From the NCBI GenBank assembly GCA_030562195.1, contig CM060199.1, positions 21,038,338-21,102,337 on the forward strand: a DNA stretch of 64,000 nucleotides. Direction: 5' to 3'. A program made the translations under genes and the position numbers. Under the pieces are notes generated by a model that saw nothing but the letters and a program-made list of their open reading frames with translations, had not been told where the DNA came from and did not search any database. Each line of letters starts with the position of its first letter. Within the stretch, counting starts at the first letter, position 1. This DNA is from Nipponacmea schrenckii (lineage: Eukaryota; Mollusca; Gastropoda; Lottiidae). Of this stretch, positions 24,270-36,602 are shown piece by piece.

Positions 24270-26215
24270 AGTAAATATCAACCTAAGTTAATACTAATAT
24301 GTAATATGTAAGTTAAATATCATTTCATAATTCCACCTAGGTAATTGCCAAATTAAATATTTTTACATATAACTTATCCATCATCACGTTATTTCACCTA
24401 GATTAACACCAACATAAGTTGACCATCATTACATAATTGCCACTATATTAATACTAGCATATAAAATATCATCTAGGTTAATACAAACATATCACTTTAA
24501 CGTCATTCCCTTCTATCACCTAAGTTAATACAAACATATCACTAGGTTAGGTTAACACCAACCTAAGTTATCTAGCATTTATTATAATGTCACCTAGATT
24601 AATAGATATTAGATATAACTAAAACATCATGCTATAATTCAACCTAGGTTAATAAAAAAACTATAGCTAAAACATCATTCCAAAATTCGACCTAGGTTAA
24701 TAAAAAACATATAACTAAAACACCATTCCATTATTCCACCTAGGTTAATAAAAATATATAACTAAAAGATCATTCCATAATTCCACCTATGTTATTACAA
24801 AATTGAATGATAAATGCATCATTTAACATCATTCCATTCTATCATCTAAGTTAATACAAACATATCACTAGGTTAGGTTAACACCAACCTAAGTTAACTA
24901 GCATTTATCATAATGTCACCTTGGTTAATAATAAGATATAACTGAAACATCATCCTATAATTCCACCTAGGTTAAAAAAAAAACTATAGATAAAACATAA
25001 TTCCAAAATTTAAAAACATATAACTGAAACACCATTCTATTATTCCATCTAGGTTAATAAAATAACCTAGAGCTAAAACATCATTCCATAATTCTACCTA
25101 GGTTAATAAAATAACCTATAGCTTAAACATCATTCCATAATTCGACCTAGGTTAATAAAAAACATATAACTAAAACACCATTCCATTATTCCACCTAGGT
25201 TAATAAAATAACCTATAGCTAAGACATCATTCCATAATTATATCTAGGTTAATAAAATAACCAATAGCTTAAACATCATTCCATAATTCGACCTAGGTTA
25301 ATAAAAAACATTTAACTAAAACAACATTCCATTATTCCGCCTAGGTAATTACCAAATTGAATCATAAATGCATCATTTAACATCATTACATAATTTACCT
25401 TGATTAGTACCAACATATAACATAAACGCTATTACTAAATGCACCTATGTTAATACTAACATATAACTTACCCATCATTACGTTATTTCACCTAGATTAA
25501 CACCAACATAAGTTGACCATCATTACATAATTGCCACTATATTAATACTAGCATATAAAATATCATCTAGGTTTATTCAAACATATCACTTTAACGTCAT
25601 TCCCTTCTATCACCTAAGTTAATACAAACATATCACTAGGTTAATTTAACACCAACCTAAGTTAACTAGCATTTATTATAATGTCACCTAGGTTAATAAT
25701 AAGATATAACTAAAACACCATGCTGTAATTCCACCTAGGTTAATAAAAACAAACTATAGCTAAAACATCATTCCAAAATTTACCCTAGGTTATTAAAAGC
25801 ATATAACTGAAACACCATTCTATTATTCCACCTAGGTTAATAAAATAACCTAGAGAAAAAAAAACATCATTCCATAATTCCACCTAGGTTAATAAAATAA
25901 CCTATAGCTTAAACATCATTCCATTATTCGACCTAGGTTAATAAAAAAGATATAACTAAAACACCATTCCATTATTCCACCTAGGTTAATAAAATAACCT
26001 ATAGCTAAAACACCATTCCATTATTCCACCCAGGTTAATAAAATAACCTATAGCTAAAACACCATTCCATTATTCCACCTAGGTTAATAAAAATATATAA
26101 CATAAAGATCATTCCATAATATCACCTAGGTTAATACCAACATATAACTAAACATCATTAAATTACTTCACGTAGGTCAATTTTACTATATAACTCAACT
26201 AAGAAACATTTCGCC
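24270..26215. repeat. Satellite array A (CACCTAGGTTAATA unit)
   Basis: About 2 kb of degenerate tandem repeat, typical unit 45-50 bp: ATCATTCCATAATTCCACC, TAGGTTAATAAAA and ATAACTAAAAC. It shows higher-order structure: a block from about 24400 (ATTAACACCAACATAAGTT to the first AACACCAACCTAAGTTA) recurs from about 25490. It lies in the inferred first intron of the Kunitz gene and is followed by array B. Confidence 0.85.
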
Positions 26216-26649
26216 TAGCTCAAATGGATATAACTTTTTTCTCCAATTTCAAAGATTATACTGATGATACATAATTCAAATTATTATGCAACATACTTGA
26301 TCATAACGACGCAGAATGTAACCTCGATTAACACGAAAAACCATTGAATTCAACCTAGCTTCACATTTTTCAAATTTTATACGAACTGCATATCATGATT
26401 GTAAGTGATTGTATATAAAAAATATATTTCATAATTGTTTGCATTAATTCACATAGCTTTTAGTTAAATATGTCGGCAAGCTTTCACCTTGTGTATCATC
26501 GAAATGTAATGTTATATGTTTATTACTGTAATACAAATTCACCAAGCTTATTACAGTTATATAATTTCAACAACCTTAACGCCATTATAAAATATTACCT
26601 AACTTATCACTGCAATTCTATATCACCGTTGCAACCGTTATGTAATCTC

Positions 26650-28480
26650 ACCATGTTTATCACTGTAATGTAATTACACCTAGGTTATAACCTCAATATA
26701 ATTTCACCTAGCTTATAATTGTAATATAATTTCACTATGATTATCACCGTAATTTTATTTCATCAAGTTTATCACCGTAATGTTATTTCACTTAGGTCAT
26801 AATTGTAATATAATTTTACTATGATTATCATCGTAATGTTATTTCACCAAGTTTATCACCGTAATGTTATTTCACTTAGGCCATAATTGTAATATAATTT
26901 TACCATGATTATCATCGTAATGTTATTTCACCAAGTTTATCACCGTAATGTTATTTCACTTAGGTCATAATTGTAACATAATTTTACTATGATTTTCACC
27001 GTAATGTTATTTCACTTAGGTCATAATTGTAATATAATTTTACTATGATTATCACCGTAATGTTATTTCACTTAGCTCATAATTGTAATATAATTTTACT
27101 ATGATTATCACCGTAATGTTATTTCACCAAGTTTATCACCGTAATGTTATTTCACTTAGCTCATAATTGTAATATAGTTTTACTATGATTATCACCGTAA
27201 TGTTTATTTCACTAAATTTATCACCGTAATGTTATTTCACTTAGGTCATAATTGTAATATAATTTTACTATGATTATCATCGTAATGTTTATTTCACTAA
27301 GTTTATCACCGTAATGTTATTTCCCTTTGGTCATAATTGTAATATAATTTTACTATGATTATCATCGTGATGTTTATTTCACTAAGTTTATCACCGTAAT
27401 GTTATTTCACTTAGGTCATAATTGTAATATAATTTTACTATGATTATCATCGTAATGTTATTTCACCAAGTTTATCACCGTAATGTTATTTCACTTAGGT
27501 CATAATTGTAATATAATTTTACTATGATTATCACCGTTATGTTATTTCACTTAGGTCATATTTGTAATATAATTTTACTATGGTTATCATCGTAATGTTA
27601 TTTCACCAAGTTCATCACAGTAATGTTATTTCACTTAGGTCAAAATTGTAATATAATTTTACTATGATTATCATCATAATGTTATTTCACCAAGTTTATC
27701 ACAGTAATGTTATTTCACTTAGCTCATAATTGTAATATTATAGTTTTACTATGATTATCACCGTAATGTTATTTCACCAAGTTTATCACAGTAATGTTAT
27801 TTCACTTAGCTCATAATTGTAATATTATAGTTTTACTATGATTATCATCGTAATGTTATTTCACCAAGTTTATCACCGTAATGTTATTTCACTTAGTTCA
27901 TAATTGTAATATAATTTTACTATGATTATCGCCGTAATGTTATTTCACCAAGTTTATCACCGTAATGTTATTTCACCAAGTTTATCACGTAATGTTATTT
28001 CACTTAGCTCATAATTGTAATATAATTTTATTATGATTATCACCGTGATGTTATTTCACCAAGTTTACCACCGTAATGTTATTTCACCTAGCTTTTCATC
28101 ATGATGTTTTCTTTCACCTAGCTTATCATCGTAATGTTCTTTCACCTAGCTTATTATCGTAATGTTATTTCACCTGCTATCACCGTAATGTTATTTCATC
28201 CAGCTTTTTTTTTTATCGTACTTTGATTTGATCTAGGTTATCTCCGTAACGTTATTTCACCTAGCTTTGCATCATGATGCTTTCTTTCACCTAGCTATCA
28301 TCGTAATATTCTTTCACCTAGCTTATCATCGTAATGTTATTTCACCCAACTTATCACCGTAATGTTATTTCACCTACCTGTTTGTTTTTTTTTTACCGTA
28401 ATTTGGTTTCACCTAGGTTATCACTGTAATGTTATTTCACCCAGCTTATCACTGTAATATAATTTCACCTCTTTAATTAG
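26650..28480. repeat. Satellite array B (CACCGTAATGTTATTTCAC unit)
   Basis: About 1.8 kb of tandem repeat built from units of about 26-28 bp (TTATCACCGTAATGTTATTT, CACCAAG or CACTTAGG) and a partner (TCATAATTGTAATATAATTT, TACTATGA). These combine into higher-order units of about 80-110 bp. The edge units contain CACCTAGGTTA and CACCTAGCTTA, linking this array to array A. It ends about 70 bp before the Kunitz exon acceptor. Confidence 0.85.
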
Positions 28481-28558
28481 TCATGAGGATTATATTTTTT
28501 CAATATTAAACAGTTATTGTATGATTTGTAAGGGATTTCCTTTATCTTGCAGATTGGT

Positions 28559-31500
28559 ATGGTGAATTTTACAATGTTGAAGATATATCTTGTGGCTATT
28601 TTGATTAATTTTACCAATGGAGCCAGCTATTATTTCAACCCTTTCTTCAGTACTGGACTATGTAAGTAAGGCCATGAAAAGGGGCTTAGGGAACGGACAC
28701 TAGCGAATTGAACACGCTCCTTTCCCCAAAAACTTCCAAATCGAGATCGAGTGTTAAGAGAATGCCTACCTAATATGCATATAAAATGCTACCGGTGAAT
28801 GTTTTCGGTAAATTTCACGATCTTCATTAAGAGTTCAATGAAACCATTTATCATAATATATGGGAAGTGTTACCAAGACGACAGGAGATGGAGGAAGGAT
28901 TTCCTTTCTTCTTTTTTATTAATTAACAACTATGCGATCAGCACACTTTTCAACTTAGCTGACGATGTTAGCATTCTCTTCGTTCGTTATTCAATTTAAG
29001 AACGTCATTCAGATTTAAAAGACGTCACGTACATCTGTTACAGCTCATACTTCTATTTTTTGACGCACTATAGAAATTTGGAATTCAATTTGACCTCATG
29101 CCTTTAACCTATTAGGCCTTTGCCCTTTTTAAAAACAACCTCGAGACTGTTCCTTTGTTAATCATTACGAAAGCGGATTCTTAAGTCACGATGAATAATT
29201 TTCAACACATTTAAAATATAATGTTGCCGAGCAACAGTGAAATATTTTCCTCGAATGGCCTGACCAACCATCAATATTGACAAAAGAAAAAATGTCCTTC
29301 TTTTAATTATAATGTACTTTTCTGAACTATTTTCTTTCTCTTAAAACTTGTACAATTGTCCGTAGTCATGGCAGCTAGGCAATATTACACAAGGGTACGA
29401 TTTCCCTGAAATTTGTGTCTTTGCTCTTAATCTTATTACACACATAATTCTATTGAAGTACTCAAATATTTACCATTTTCTTCGTCTACTTATTCTTACT
29501 TGAAACTTTGTTTAAACTAAAGGAGGACCCGTGAATGTTTTGTCGTGAAAAATAGAAAGCCTTTATTACTGTGTCAATAAATCGAGTTCCTCTTTACATA
29601 CTGGTCTACTTTAACTACAATTAAAACGGGCTTTGTATTATTAGAGAACATTTAAACTGAATTAAATAAATCTAAAATCGTGCATTATAATGCAGTTTTC
29701 TTAAAATAATTGTAAACCATTCGTAATCACCCATTCTTTAAATATAATTTTAGATGTTCCGCTATTTATATTTCTTTATTTTAGGGATGGTGCTCGAATT
29801 CAAGGGTCATCATGCTCTTTAGGCGGAACTCGGCATGGGCGTGCAACTCATTCGGCAATCCAACGCCGTTTTTTGTTGGGCCTTTTTTTTTGTCAGTCGA
29901 ATCTGTCGCTGAGCTCTTGCGGAACGTTAATATCGATTGCTTGTAACTGGCAGAATCGGAATGGATTTTCAAAAACTGCCAGATTCTCGTGATCCTTGAA
30001 TGATCAGTTTACCATGTCAAGGCTTCATGCTAGCGAGAAGAAGTCAGATCATCCATTTGATGTTAGCATTGATAGCATCCGAAACTATCGCGTCGTTCTT
30101 GCGTCATAGAAATAACAGATCGGAACATAACTGGAATCCATTATTAGACATATGAGTCGAATGACGTCATGCGTCATGATAGGTCACGCCTTTAAAATGT
30201 CTTCTTGTGTCCTGATTCTAGTAACTAGTTCAGACGCGTTCTCGTATGTATTGATAGTTGCTACCAGTTTTGCTTAGTGGAAAATCAAATTGAGTCCATC
30301 TCTAAGTTACCATAATTGAGTTCATCTTTAAGTTACCATAATTGAGTCCATCTTTAAGTTACCATCATGTTCTTGAGCGAAATTAAGCTACGTCCCCCAT
30401 CGAATTTGATTTTCCTTTTTTTAAACTATATTTCAGTTTCGTGTCCGAAGTTCACATGTAATTTAAGATGTAGTAAAGGCTATGAAACTTCATTCCTTGG
30501 ATGTACAATGTGTAAATGTCGGTATAGTGACCCTTGTGAGGTAAGATTCAAAGTGTGGACTCGAATTGTTGGTGGAGTTTTCTTTGTATTTCTATAGATT
30601 CAATTTTAATGTTGCATATTTAGGGGTAATGTTCGCAAAAAATATTTGTTGCGCCAGATGAAAGAGCTCATTTAGATCCATCCTTGTCCAAAACTATGTA
30701 TGTTTATATTTGCAATCCAACAAACTTATTGTGTATGATTATACAGTATCAAATATTATATCACTTCATGATAGCTTATCAAATGACGCCATTTTATTAG
30801 AATTACCTGCGAGAACCAATCGTGACCAAACCTTAATACGGCATATTTCCTTGAGTTAATACTGAGACCATGTCAAAACCTCAATAGGATGGGATGGCGA
30901 GAACCTTAGTAACAATACTTAACTATGAAGTACTGGTATGGAACTTAACCTGGATTTGTTTAATGTATAGCATTTCATCCGACCGTCGTAAATCCAGAAT
31001 ATGTTCTATTTACAGAGCTTTGAAAATTGTGGTGACGGATACCATTGTGAACCTATTATGAAGATAGCGTGGCTTTTCTTTCCTTATCCACATTGCGTTA
31101 AAGGTAAAACAGGCTAAATATTAACCGTATCAAATAAGTATTGTCTTCATCAGATTTGCTTATTCAAACCTATTGTGATATGATTGACGCAGCGCTAAAA
31201 GACTAATACTGCAGTTGCGCTAGCTTTCACGTTACCCTGACTTTTCAAGGCCCATGGTTGTCTTTATACATAAGTATATCCGCAATACGTCTCGATAAGC
31301 TTGATTCCCAGTCTTCTTTAAAGGGTTTGTAAGTAGGTTTTCTGATTTCTGTATGTGTAGTCTAAATTTCACTTTTAAGTTAAACGTCTTCGTTTCCTGC
31401 AATTCCACTAAAACTAAGTGTTTGTTGAGGTCACTAATCACAAATTCTGCTTATATGAAATAGTAGCCCTTGCTTAAGTCATGAATGTTTTAAGCAAAGA

Positions 31501-34123
31501 TACCCATTTAAATTTGATTTTCAGATGAGGTGGAACCCAGGGCTCAGACAACTACCACTACAACCACCACAACTACAACCACAACTACAACACCAGCACC
31601 ACTATTAGATGTGTGCCAATATGGCACACCTATTAGTAGTTGTGATATCAACACATCATGTGCTGATACCACCAAACACAAATGTGTTATCATCAACTTA
31701 CGATCTGGCCGGGGCATCTGTTGTCAGAAGTTCCCGTCGAATACGAACGAGAGAAAAGAAGAAACGGAGGGACGGCCACGTAGGTTTTAACTGTTTATAT
31801 ATATTCTCTGGCTTTCTACCTGTCTGAATTGTAAAAATGTAAAATGGTTGTCCCTAATATTATGTGTTTTATCATCTATAGACGTCTCTTATCTGACGGT
31901 TCAACGTCCAATTTGTCTAATAACGTACCGGTGGGTGTTTCCGGACTGTCATATTATTCTTTTAAAAAATACATAATACTGTCGTCATTTCTGTTGATGT
32001 GTATTCTCCAATCGAAGAATAAATTAACGTTCGCCAGAAAAAGCAATCAGACCTCAATCCGGTGCTAGTGCTGGGTATTGCCAATCATGTCACGATACGA
32101 TACGCATCGCGATACAAGGGTCACGATACGATACGGTAAAAGATAAAAAGTAACATTTTGTCTGCAGTGTTTCAATATTTTACAATTTTATAATGTTCTA
32201 GTTTGAGGTAACAAAATTTATTAAAAGTAATTTTATTTATTTTTCTGAGGTTTTTCACTAATACAACTGTTTACTATTTTCTACTAAAGATTTCAGAAAA
32301 GTTTGCGAAAGGAATTTATGATGGGATAAGATTGCATTCTCCGACAAGTAAATAAAATACCCATTTTATTTTTGGTGAAATTCCATGTATTGTCAAATAT
32401 CGATACACGACCTCACGATACGATATACGTGATCGATTCAACGATATATTGTCCCAGCACTACTATCCATTATTATCCCTTTTCTAATGAGCAATCGTGG
32501 TTTTTTTCAGGATGTATGCAGGTGGCTGATACTGGCCCATGTCGTGCACTAATGCCAAGATATTACTATAACACAACAATGAGAAGATGTGTGCAATTTA
32601 TGTATGGCGGGTGCCATGAGAATGAAAATAACTTTCCTGATTTACACAGTTGCAAGGAGACTTGTGGTTAGTAATTGTTTTCCCTTTTTGTTTTAAAGAT
32701 AAAGAAATTCTCAAATAATCAGTGTGATATCACACCCTAGTCATGGTTATCATAGTGGAAAATTACTGGAATATTTCAAACTTGTCAGTTGTCATAGTGG
32801 AAAATTACTGGAATATCTCACACATCCCACAGTCTGTTATCATAAAGGTAAATAACTGGAATATCTCACTATCTCACAGCCAGTTATCATAATGAGTAAA
32901 CACTAGAATATCTCACTAGCCATTAATCATAATGGTAAACACTAGAATATCTCACAATAGCCAGTTATCATAATGGTAAACACGGGAATATCTCACAATC
33001 AGTTATCATAATAGTAAACGCCAGAATATCTCAGAGTCAGTTATCATAATGGTAAACACTAGAATATCTCTCACTAGCCAGCTACCATAATGAGTAAACA
33101 CTGGAATATCTCACAGTCAGTTATCGTGGAGTAAACACTGGAATATCTCACAGTCAGTTATAATGGTAAACACTGGACTATATCTCACTAGCCAGTTATC
33201 ATAATGGTGAACACTTGAATATCTCACAGTCAGTTATCATAATGGTTAACACTAGAATATATCTTACTAGCCAGTTATCATAATGAGTAAACACTGGAAT
33301 ATCTCACAGTCAGTTATCATAATGAGTAAACAGGGGAATATCTCAGAATAGCCAGTTATCATAATGGGTAAAAACTGGAATATCTTACTGTCAGTTATCA
33401 TAATGGTAAACACTGGAATATCTTACACTAGCCAGTTATCATAATGGCAAATAACTGGAATATCTCACACTAGTCAGTTATCACATGGATATCTTGTAAT
33501 ACATTGTATATTACATGTCAAATAACTGCAATGCCTCGTCATTCAGATCACAGAATTGCAAACACTGAATATCTCAGATCAGACAGTTATATCAATTCAA
33601 ATCACCGTATCTCGCACTAGTCAGTTTTCATAATTATATGTATATATCTTGTAATACATCATAAGATATCGACGAATTATTATAATGTCAAATAACCGTC
33701 ATGTCTCATGATATAACAATGATATATCTTAACAACTATTAACTGCGATATCATACATTAATCAGATGTCACGATGGAAAATAACTGGGATAGCACTCAA
33801 TCTGTTCAACTCACGGAAACTAAAAAACATTGACAAATACTGAGATATCCGGCATCCTTTTTATCGTTATATACATGTATTGGGTTTTGCTTTTTTCTTC
33901 AGAAAATCCATGTGACATGATGCCAAAAACTGGACGATGCAGAGCAGCCATTCTACGTTACTACTTTAATTCCACGTCCGGGCAGTGTGAAAGCTTTACT
34001 TTCGGAGGATGCCAAGGGAATGGTAATAACTGGAGAACTCTGACAGAATGTCGAGAAAAATGTGATCGTAGCTACACCAATGCTTACTTTCAAGGCAACA
34101 ACAACATTAACAAGGGGGGATAA
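28559..34123 (+). CDS. Secreted multi-domain protease inhibitor: antistasin-like, Cys module and two Kunitz domains
   Basis: Six coding exons join in frame: 28559-28661, 30437-30540, 31016-31103, 31525-31779, 32511-32666 and 33903-34123 (TAA), giving 308 residues. Order: signal peptide about 1-22 (MLKIYLVAILINFTNG; the ATG at 28574 is an alternative start); antistasin-like module about 36-63 with Cys spacing C-4-C-3-C-10-C-2-C-1-C; a Cys stretch (PCESFENCGDGYHC); 15 consecutive Thr; a six-Cys module ending GICC; two Kunitz domains, each with six Cys. Kunitz domains bind serine proteases through the P1 residue after the second Cys. Here it is Arg in both (GPCRA, GRCRA), so trypsin-like targets are likely (inference). 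N-glycosylation sequons NTT and NST follow the YY(Y/F) of the two domains. The protein could act in immunity, mucus, digestion or shell matrix; the sequence does not decide. Intron phases between the last domain exons are all 1, the usual phase for shuffled extracellular modules. Confidence 0.9.
28662..30436. other. Second intron of the Kunitz gene (first within its coding sequence): one unexplained GC-richer block
   Basis: Mostly AT-rich intron without clear elements. 29780-30000 is richer in GC and has complex, gene-like words (GGCGGAACTCGGCATGGGCG, CCGTTTTTTGTTGGGCC), but its minus-strand 63-codon frame shows no motif. It may be a decayed retroelement or retrogene piece. A 32-bp tandem repeat lies at its right end. 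Confidence 0.4.
30288..30368. repeat. 32-bp tandem repeat, about 2.5 copies
   Basis: GAGTCCATCTTTAAGTTACC, ATAATT repeats with a period near 32 bp in the intron before the antistasin-like exon. Confidence 0.7.
30437..30540 (+). CDS. Antistasin-like module exon of the Kunitz gene
   Basis: The exon encodes CPKFTCNLRC, then SKGYETSFLG, then CTMCKC, then a linker ending DPCE. The spacing matches the antistasin-type inhibitor fold known from leeches and molluscs, with a GC-x-x-C-x-C ending. The basic P1 residue found in active antistasin domains cannot be placed confidently. The exon is 104 nt, phase 1 to phase 0. Confidence 0.65.
31525..31779 (+). CDS. Threonine-run and six-Cys module exon of the Kunitz gene
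   Basis: The exon begins DEVEPRAQ followed by 15 Thr written with all of ACA, ACC and ACT, so it is not a pure triplet microsatellite. A run of this kind is a likely O-glycosylated spacer. Then comes a Cys module with C-x6-PISSC-DINTSC-...-C-...-GICC. I do not recognise this module with certainty; Cys stretches ending G-x-CC are frequent in secreted invertebrate proteins. The exon has phase 1 at both ends. Confidence 0.6.
32066..32462. mobile_element. hAT-type MITE copy 1 (TAGTGCTGGG ends)
   Basis: A 397-bp element begins TAGTGCTGGGTATT and ends CCCAGCACTA. Subterminal DNA is rich in CACGATACGATACG words. It shares start, end and interior with 55588-55978. I find no matching 8-bp duplication here, so the flanks may have been rearranged. 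It lies in the intron before the first Kunitz exon. Confidence 0.75.
32511..32666 (+). CDS. First Kunitz (BPTI) domain exon
   Basis: A 156-nt exon, phase 1 at both ends, encodes a complete domain: GCMQVADTGPCRALMPRYYY, then NTTMRRC, FMYGGC, NENNF and SCKETC. P1 is Arg and P1' is Ala, as in trypsin-inhibiting Kunitz domains. The conserved FxYGGC and NNF motifs are intact. Confidence 0.92.
32725..33490. repeat. Minisatellite in the intron between the Kunitz domain exons
   Basis: About 18 degenerate units of roughly 35-45 bp: CAGTTATCATAATGGTAAAC, ACTGGAATATCTCA. Decayed units continue to about 33780. Non-coding. Confidence 0.85.
33903..34123 (+). CDS. Second Kunitz domain and C-terminal tail exon
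   Basis: The domain reads PCDMMPKTGRCRAAILRYYF, then NSTSGQC, FTFGGC, NGNNW and ECREKC. It has six Cys and P1 Arg. TGRC replaces the more usual GPC before P1. A 21-residue Asn/Gly-rich tail follows the last Cys (residues RSYTNAYFQGN and onward) and ends TAA at 34121-34123. Confidence 0.92.
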
Positions 34124-36208
34124 TCTTTTTTCAAAGTAACGACAAATAGAAATATACTTGAAAAATTAATTATCGTGTCCCTTTTTATGAAAATTTACTC
34201 ATCCTATTGCTTTTTATCATTCCCAAGAAAATATAACACCAAACCATACCTTTAAGCATAATAATGTGCTCCTATAAGCAGCACCGATGAAAGAACATGA
34301 CATAATAATAATAGGCCTATATGCCTTTGATTATTTTTAGTAAATATTTTTAATTATGACCCTCAAATTTGAATCTTGCCATGTATTTCTTGCCAGATAT
34401 ATGAATGTAGAATTTGGAAAGAACACCATAGAAAAAATATATGACTAAAAGTATAAAATTGTAACGATCTTCTTTGATTTAGTTTACAATGATAGTGAAA
34501 AACAAATTATCTATACAACATCAGTAATTACTGGAACCTCGGAGTAAATTTACTCATAGAGCTGATATCGTGAGATAAAAGGGTAGGCATGCTCAGTTGT
34601 AACAGCACTCACAATTAAAGCCAATATTCGTCTAACTTAACTACATGTTATACTACATTATATATTATAAATGGAACCCAAAATAACGTTTTAGGCTGTT
34701 TGGCTTCTTAGAAAAGGGAAGGAGGCAAATCCAGTAGGCTAGTAGAATCGAGTATTCCGGAGCAATACAGAGCTAAACTGAATTTGTTATGTCCGAAAGC
34801 ACTCTTATCAAGTGTTTGATGACGTCACTTAATCGCCAAAAATGCTTAATGACATAAATCCCTTTGGATTTAGTTTTAGTGGAATTTCAGGAACCACTGA
34901 CATCTTATTATAAATTGGTATGTATAATGCATATATATCGACGCAATTTATGTCCCTGATACACGTGCATTTGTTTTGGAAAACCTCCTTACAATCCTTT
35001 TAAGATGATACTTCAATATGTACCCGTTCTTTGTGTTAAAATAACTTTTTTGTCATGTTACTTTTAAATATCGCTATTCTGTTTCTTAGTTCATTTTAGG
35101 TAAACTATTATGTATTAATTGTATCCCGTTTTTGTTGTCAAGTAAACAATATGTGTAAATCACATTTTCCTAGTGTTTAATAATACAGTTAATATTAAAA
35201 AGTTGTTTTTGGTTTTTCTTACAGCACATAACAATATCAACCCAATTCCGCTGTCCTTGCAAAAATTCAATCATTGCAAACTGAATAGAATTATTCGTCT
35301 TCATTAGCCAATTGGGGCGTAAAACTGCATTCAATTTAATCCACTGCCGACAATGTTAAGAACTGCTTCGGGAATGTTCCCCTCTTTCAGGGTCACATAA
35401 GCTTGGTTATTCAAGCATATACGCCAAAACGACTTTTTGTGACAGGGGCCATAACTCCATCAAGTTTGACTCACAAATGCCTAACACCTTAGAAATGTTT
35501 TGGACGGTAAAAAAGAAATGTAGGCCTACTTACATATATAGACTACTATTTTAATCTTACTATCTAAGCAATGCAAATAATTTGCATATAAAAAAATGAA
35601 ATAAAATAATTATATGTACCGGCTAGCCTAACTATGTAATTGTCTCATAAGGCCATATTTGTAAATTTCTTTGGGTTTTTTAACCTTCGAAGCTGGTAAT
35701 ACAATCAAAGAATATAAGTTTGTCTATCACGATAAAATTATTTGAATAAATAATAATTGTTGTTTTAATTAAATAAAATCAAACTTGAAGATATCATGAA
35801 GAGCTTTATAATGAAAACATTCGAAAGGAAGTCTGTCTTCGGACAATTCGATTAATTTTGAAATAAAGGTACAGTGTATATGAATGATAACAGTTTTTTT
35901 ACTTTGAACTAGTTTAATTGCCCCCCCCCCCCAACTTAAAATTTGTTCCCGCGCCCCTGGGTTAGCGAGCAGGCGTCTAACCCACTGAGCCACCGCGGCT
36001 CCCTGGTTGTTATTGTTGAATGGTATTCGATCCAAAGGAGATTTTGTCAACTGTTATAGTTTTAGTCTGATTGATCCACAGTAAAACTATTTAAATCCCA
36101 AGATGGACGAATTCTCTTTAGATCACTCTTAACTTTCTCGTAAAAACAACTCGCGTACAACTAAGATAAGTAATGATAAGTTTTGTCAGCTAACTAACTA
36201 ACTAAGCA
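34124..36208. other. Intergenic region after the Kunitz gene
   Basis: AT-rich DNA without supported exons. It probably begins with the 3' UTR. A decayed SINE tail (TTAGCCAATTGGGGCGTAAAA) lies near 35306-35345 and a tRNA-like SINE piece at 35921-36004. A CAATTG/TAGTTAAC-like signature or ORF worth naming was not seen elsewhere. Confidence 0.5.
35921..36004 (-). mobile_element. tRNA-derived SINE fragment with a homopolymer tail
   Basis: On the minus strand: GGGAGCCGCGGTGGCTCAGT, GGGTTAGACGCCTGC (A-box-like), then GCTAACCCAGGGGCGCGGG and a run of 12 G. The B box is missing or degraded. The translated phrase AAVAQWVRRL from this piece is a familiar by-product of tRNA-derived SINEs. Confidence 0.6.
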
Positions 36209-36214
36209 TATTCC
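36209..36214. repeat. Target-site duplication TATTCC, left
   Basis: TATTCC immediately precedes the left end of the element 36215-38274 and is repeated at 38275-38280. Confidence 0.8.
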
Positions 36215-36232
36215 TATGGAACGCCGTAACTG

Positions 36233-36602
36233 CCTTCTGTTAGTATTTTTGCAGTATCAGCATCTTTTTGTATTATCAGCATCATCTTTTCGTATTATCA
36301 TCTTTTTCTATTATCATCTTTTTGTATTATATGCATCATCTTTTTGCAGTATCAGCATCTTTTTGTATTATCAGCATCATCTTTTCGTATTATCATCTTT
36401 TCGTATTATCATCTTTTTGCATTATAAGCATCATCTTTTTGCAGTATCAGCATCTTTTTGTATTATCAGCATCATCTTTTCGTATTATCATCTTTTTGTA
36501 TTATCATCTTTTTGCATTATCAGTATCATCTTTTTGTATTATCATCTTTTTGTATTATCAGCATCATCTTTTTGTATTATCATCTTTTTGTATGATCATC
36601 TT
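36233..36602. repeat. Minisatellite in the left arm of the transposon
   Basis: Units of 16, 19 and 22 bp on the theme ATCTTTTTGTATTATCAGC, with variants GCAGTATCAGC and CGTATTATC. The inverted array at about 37795-38240 uses the same words. Both frames stay partly open as Tyr/Leu/Phe-rich peptides, which I do not take as genes. Confidence 0.85.

Noticed and set aside
24270..28480. CRISPR-like repeat array
   Set aside because: Repeats are contiguous and degenerate without unique spacers, and the DNA is eukaryotic; it is a satellite.
29781..29972. 63-codon minus-strand frame in a GC-richer block
   Set aside because: No recognisable motif, no splice context and situated within an intron of the Kunitz gene.
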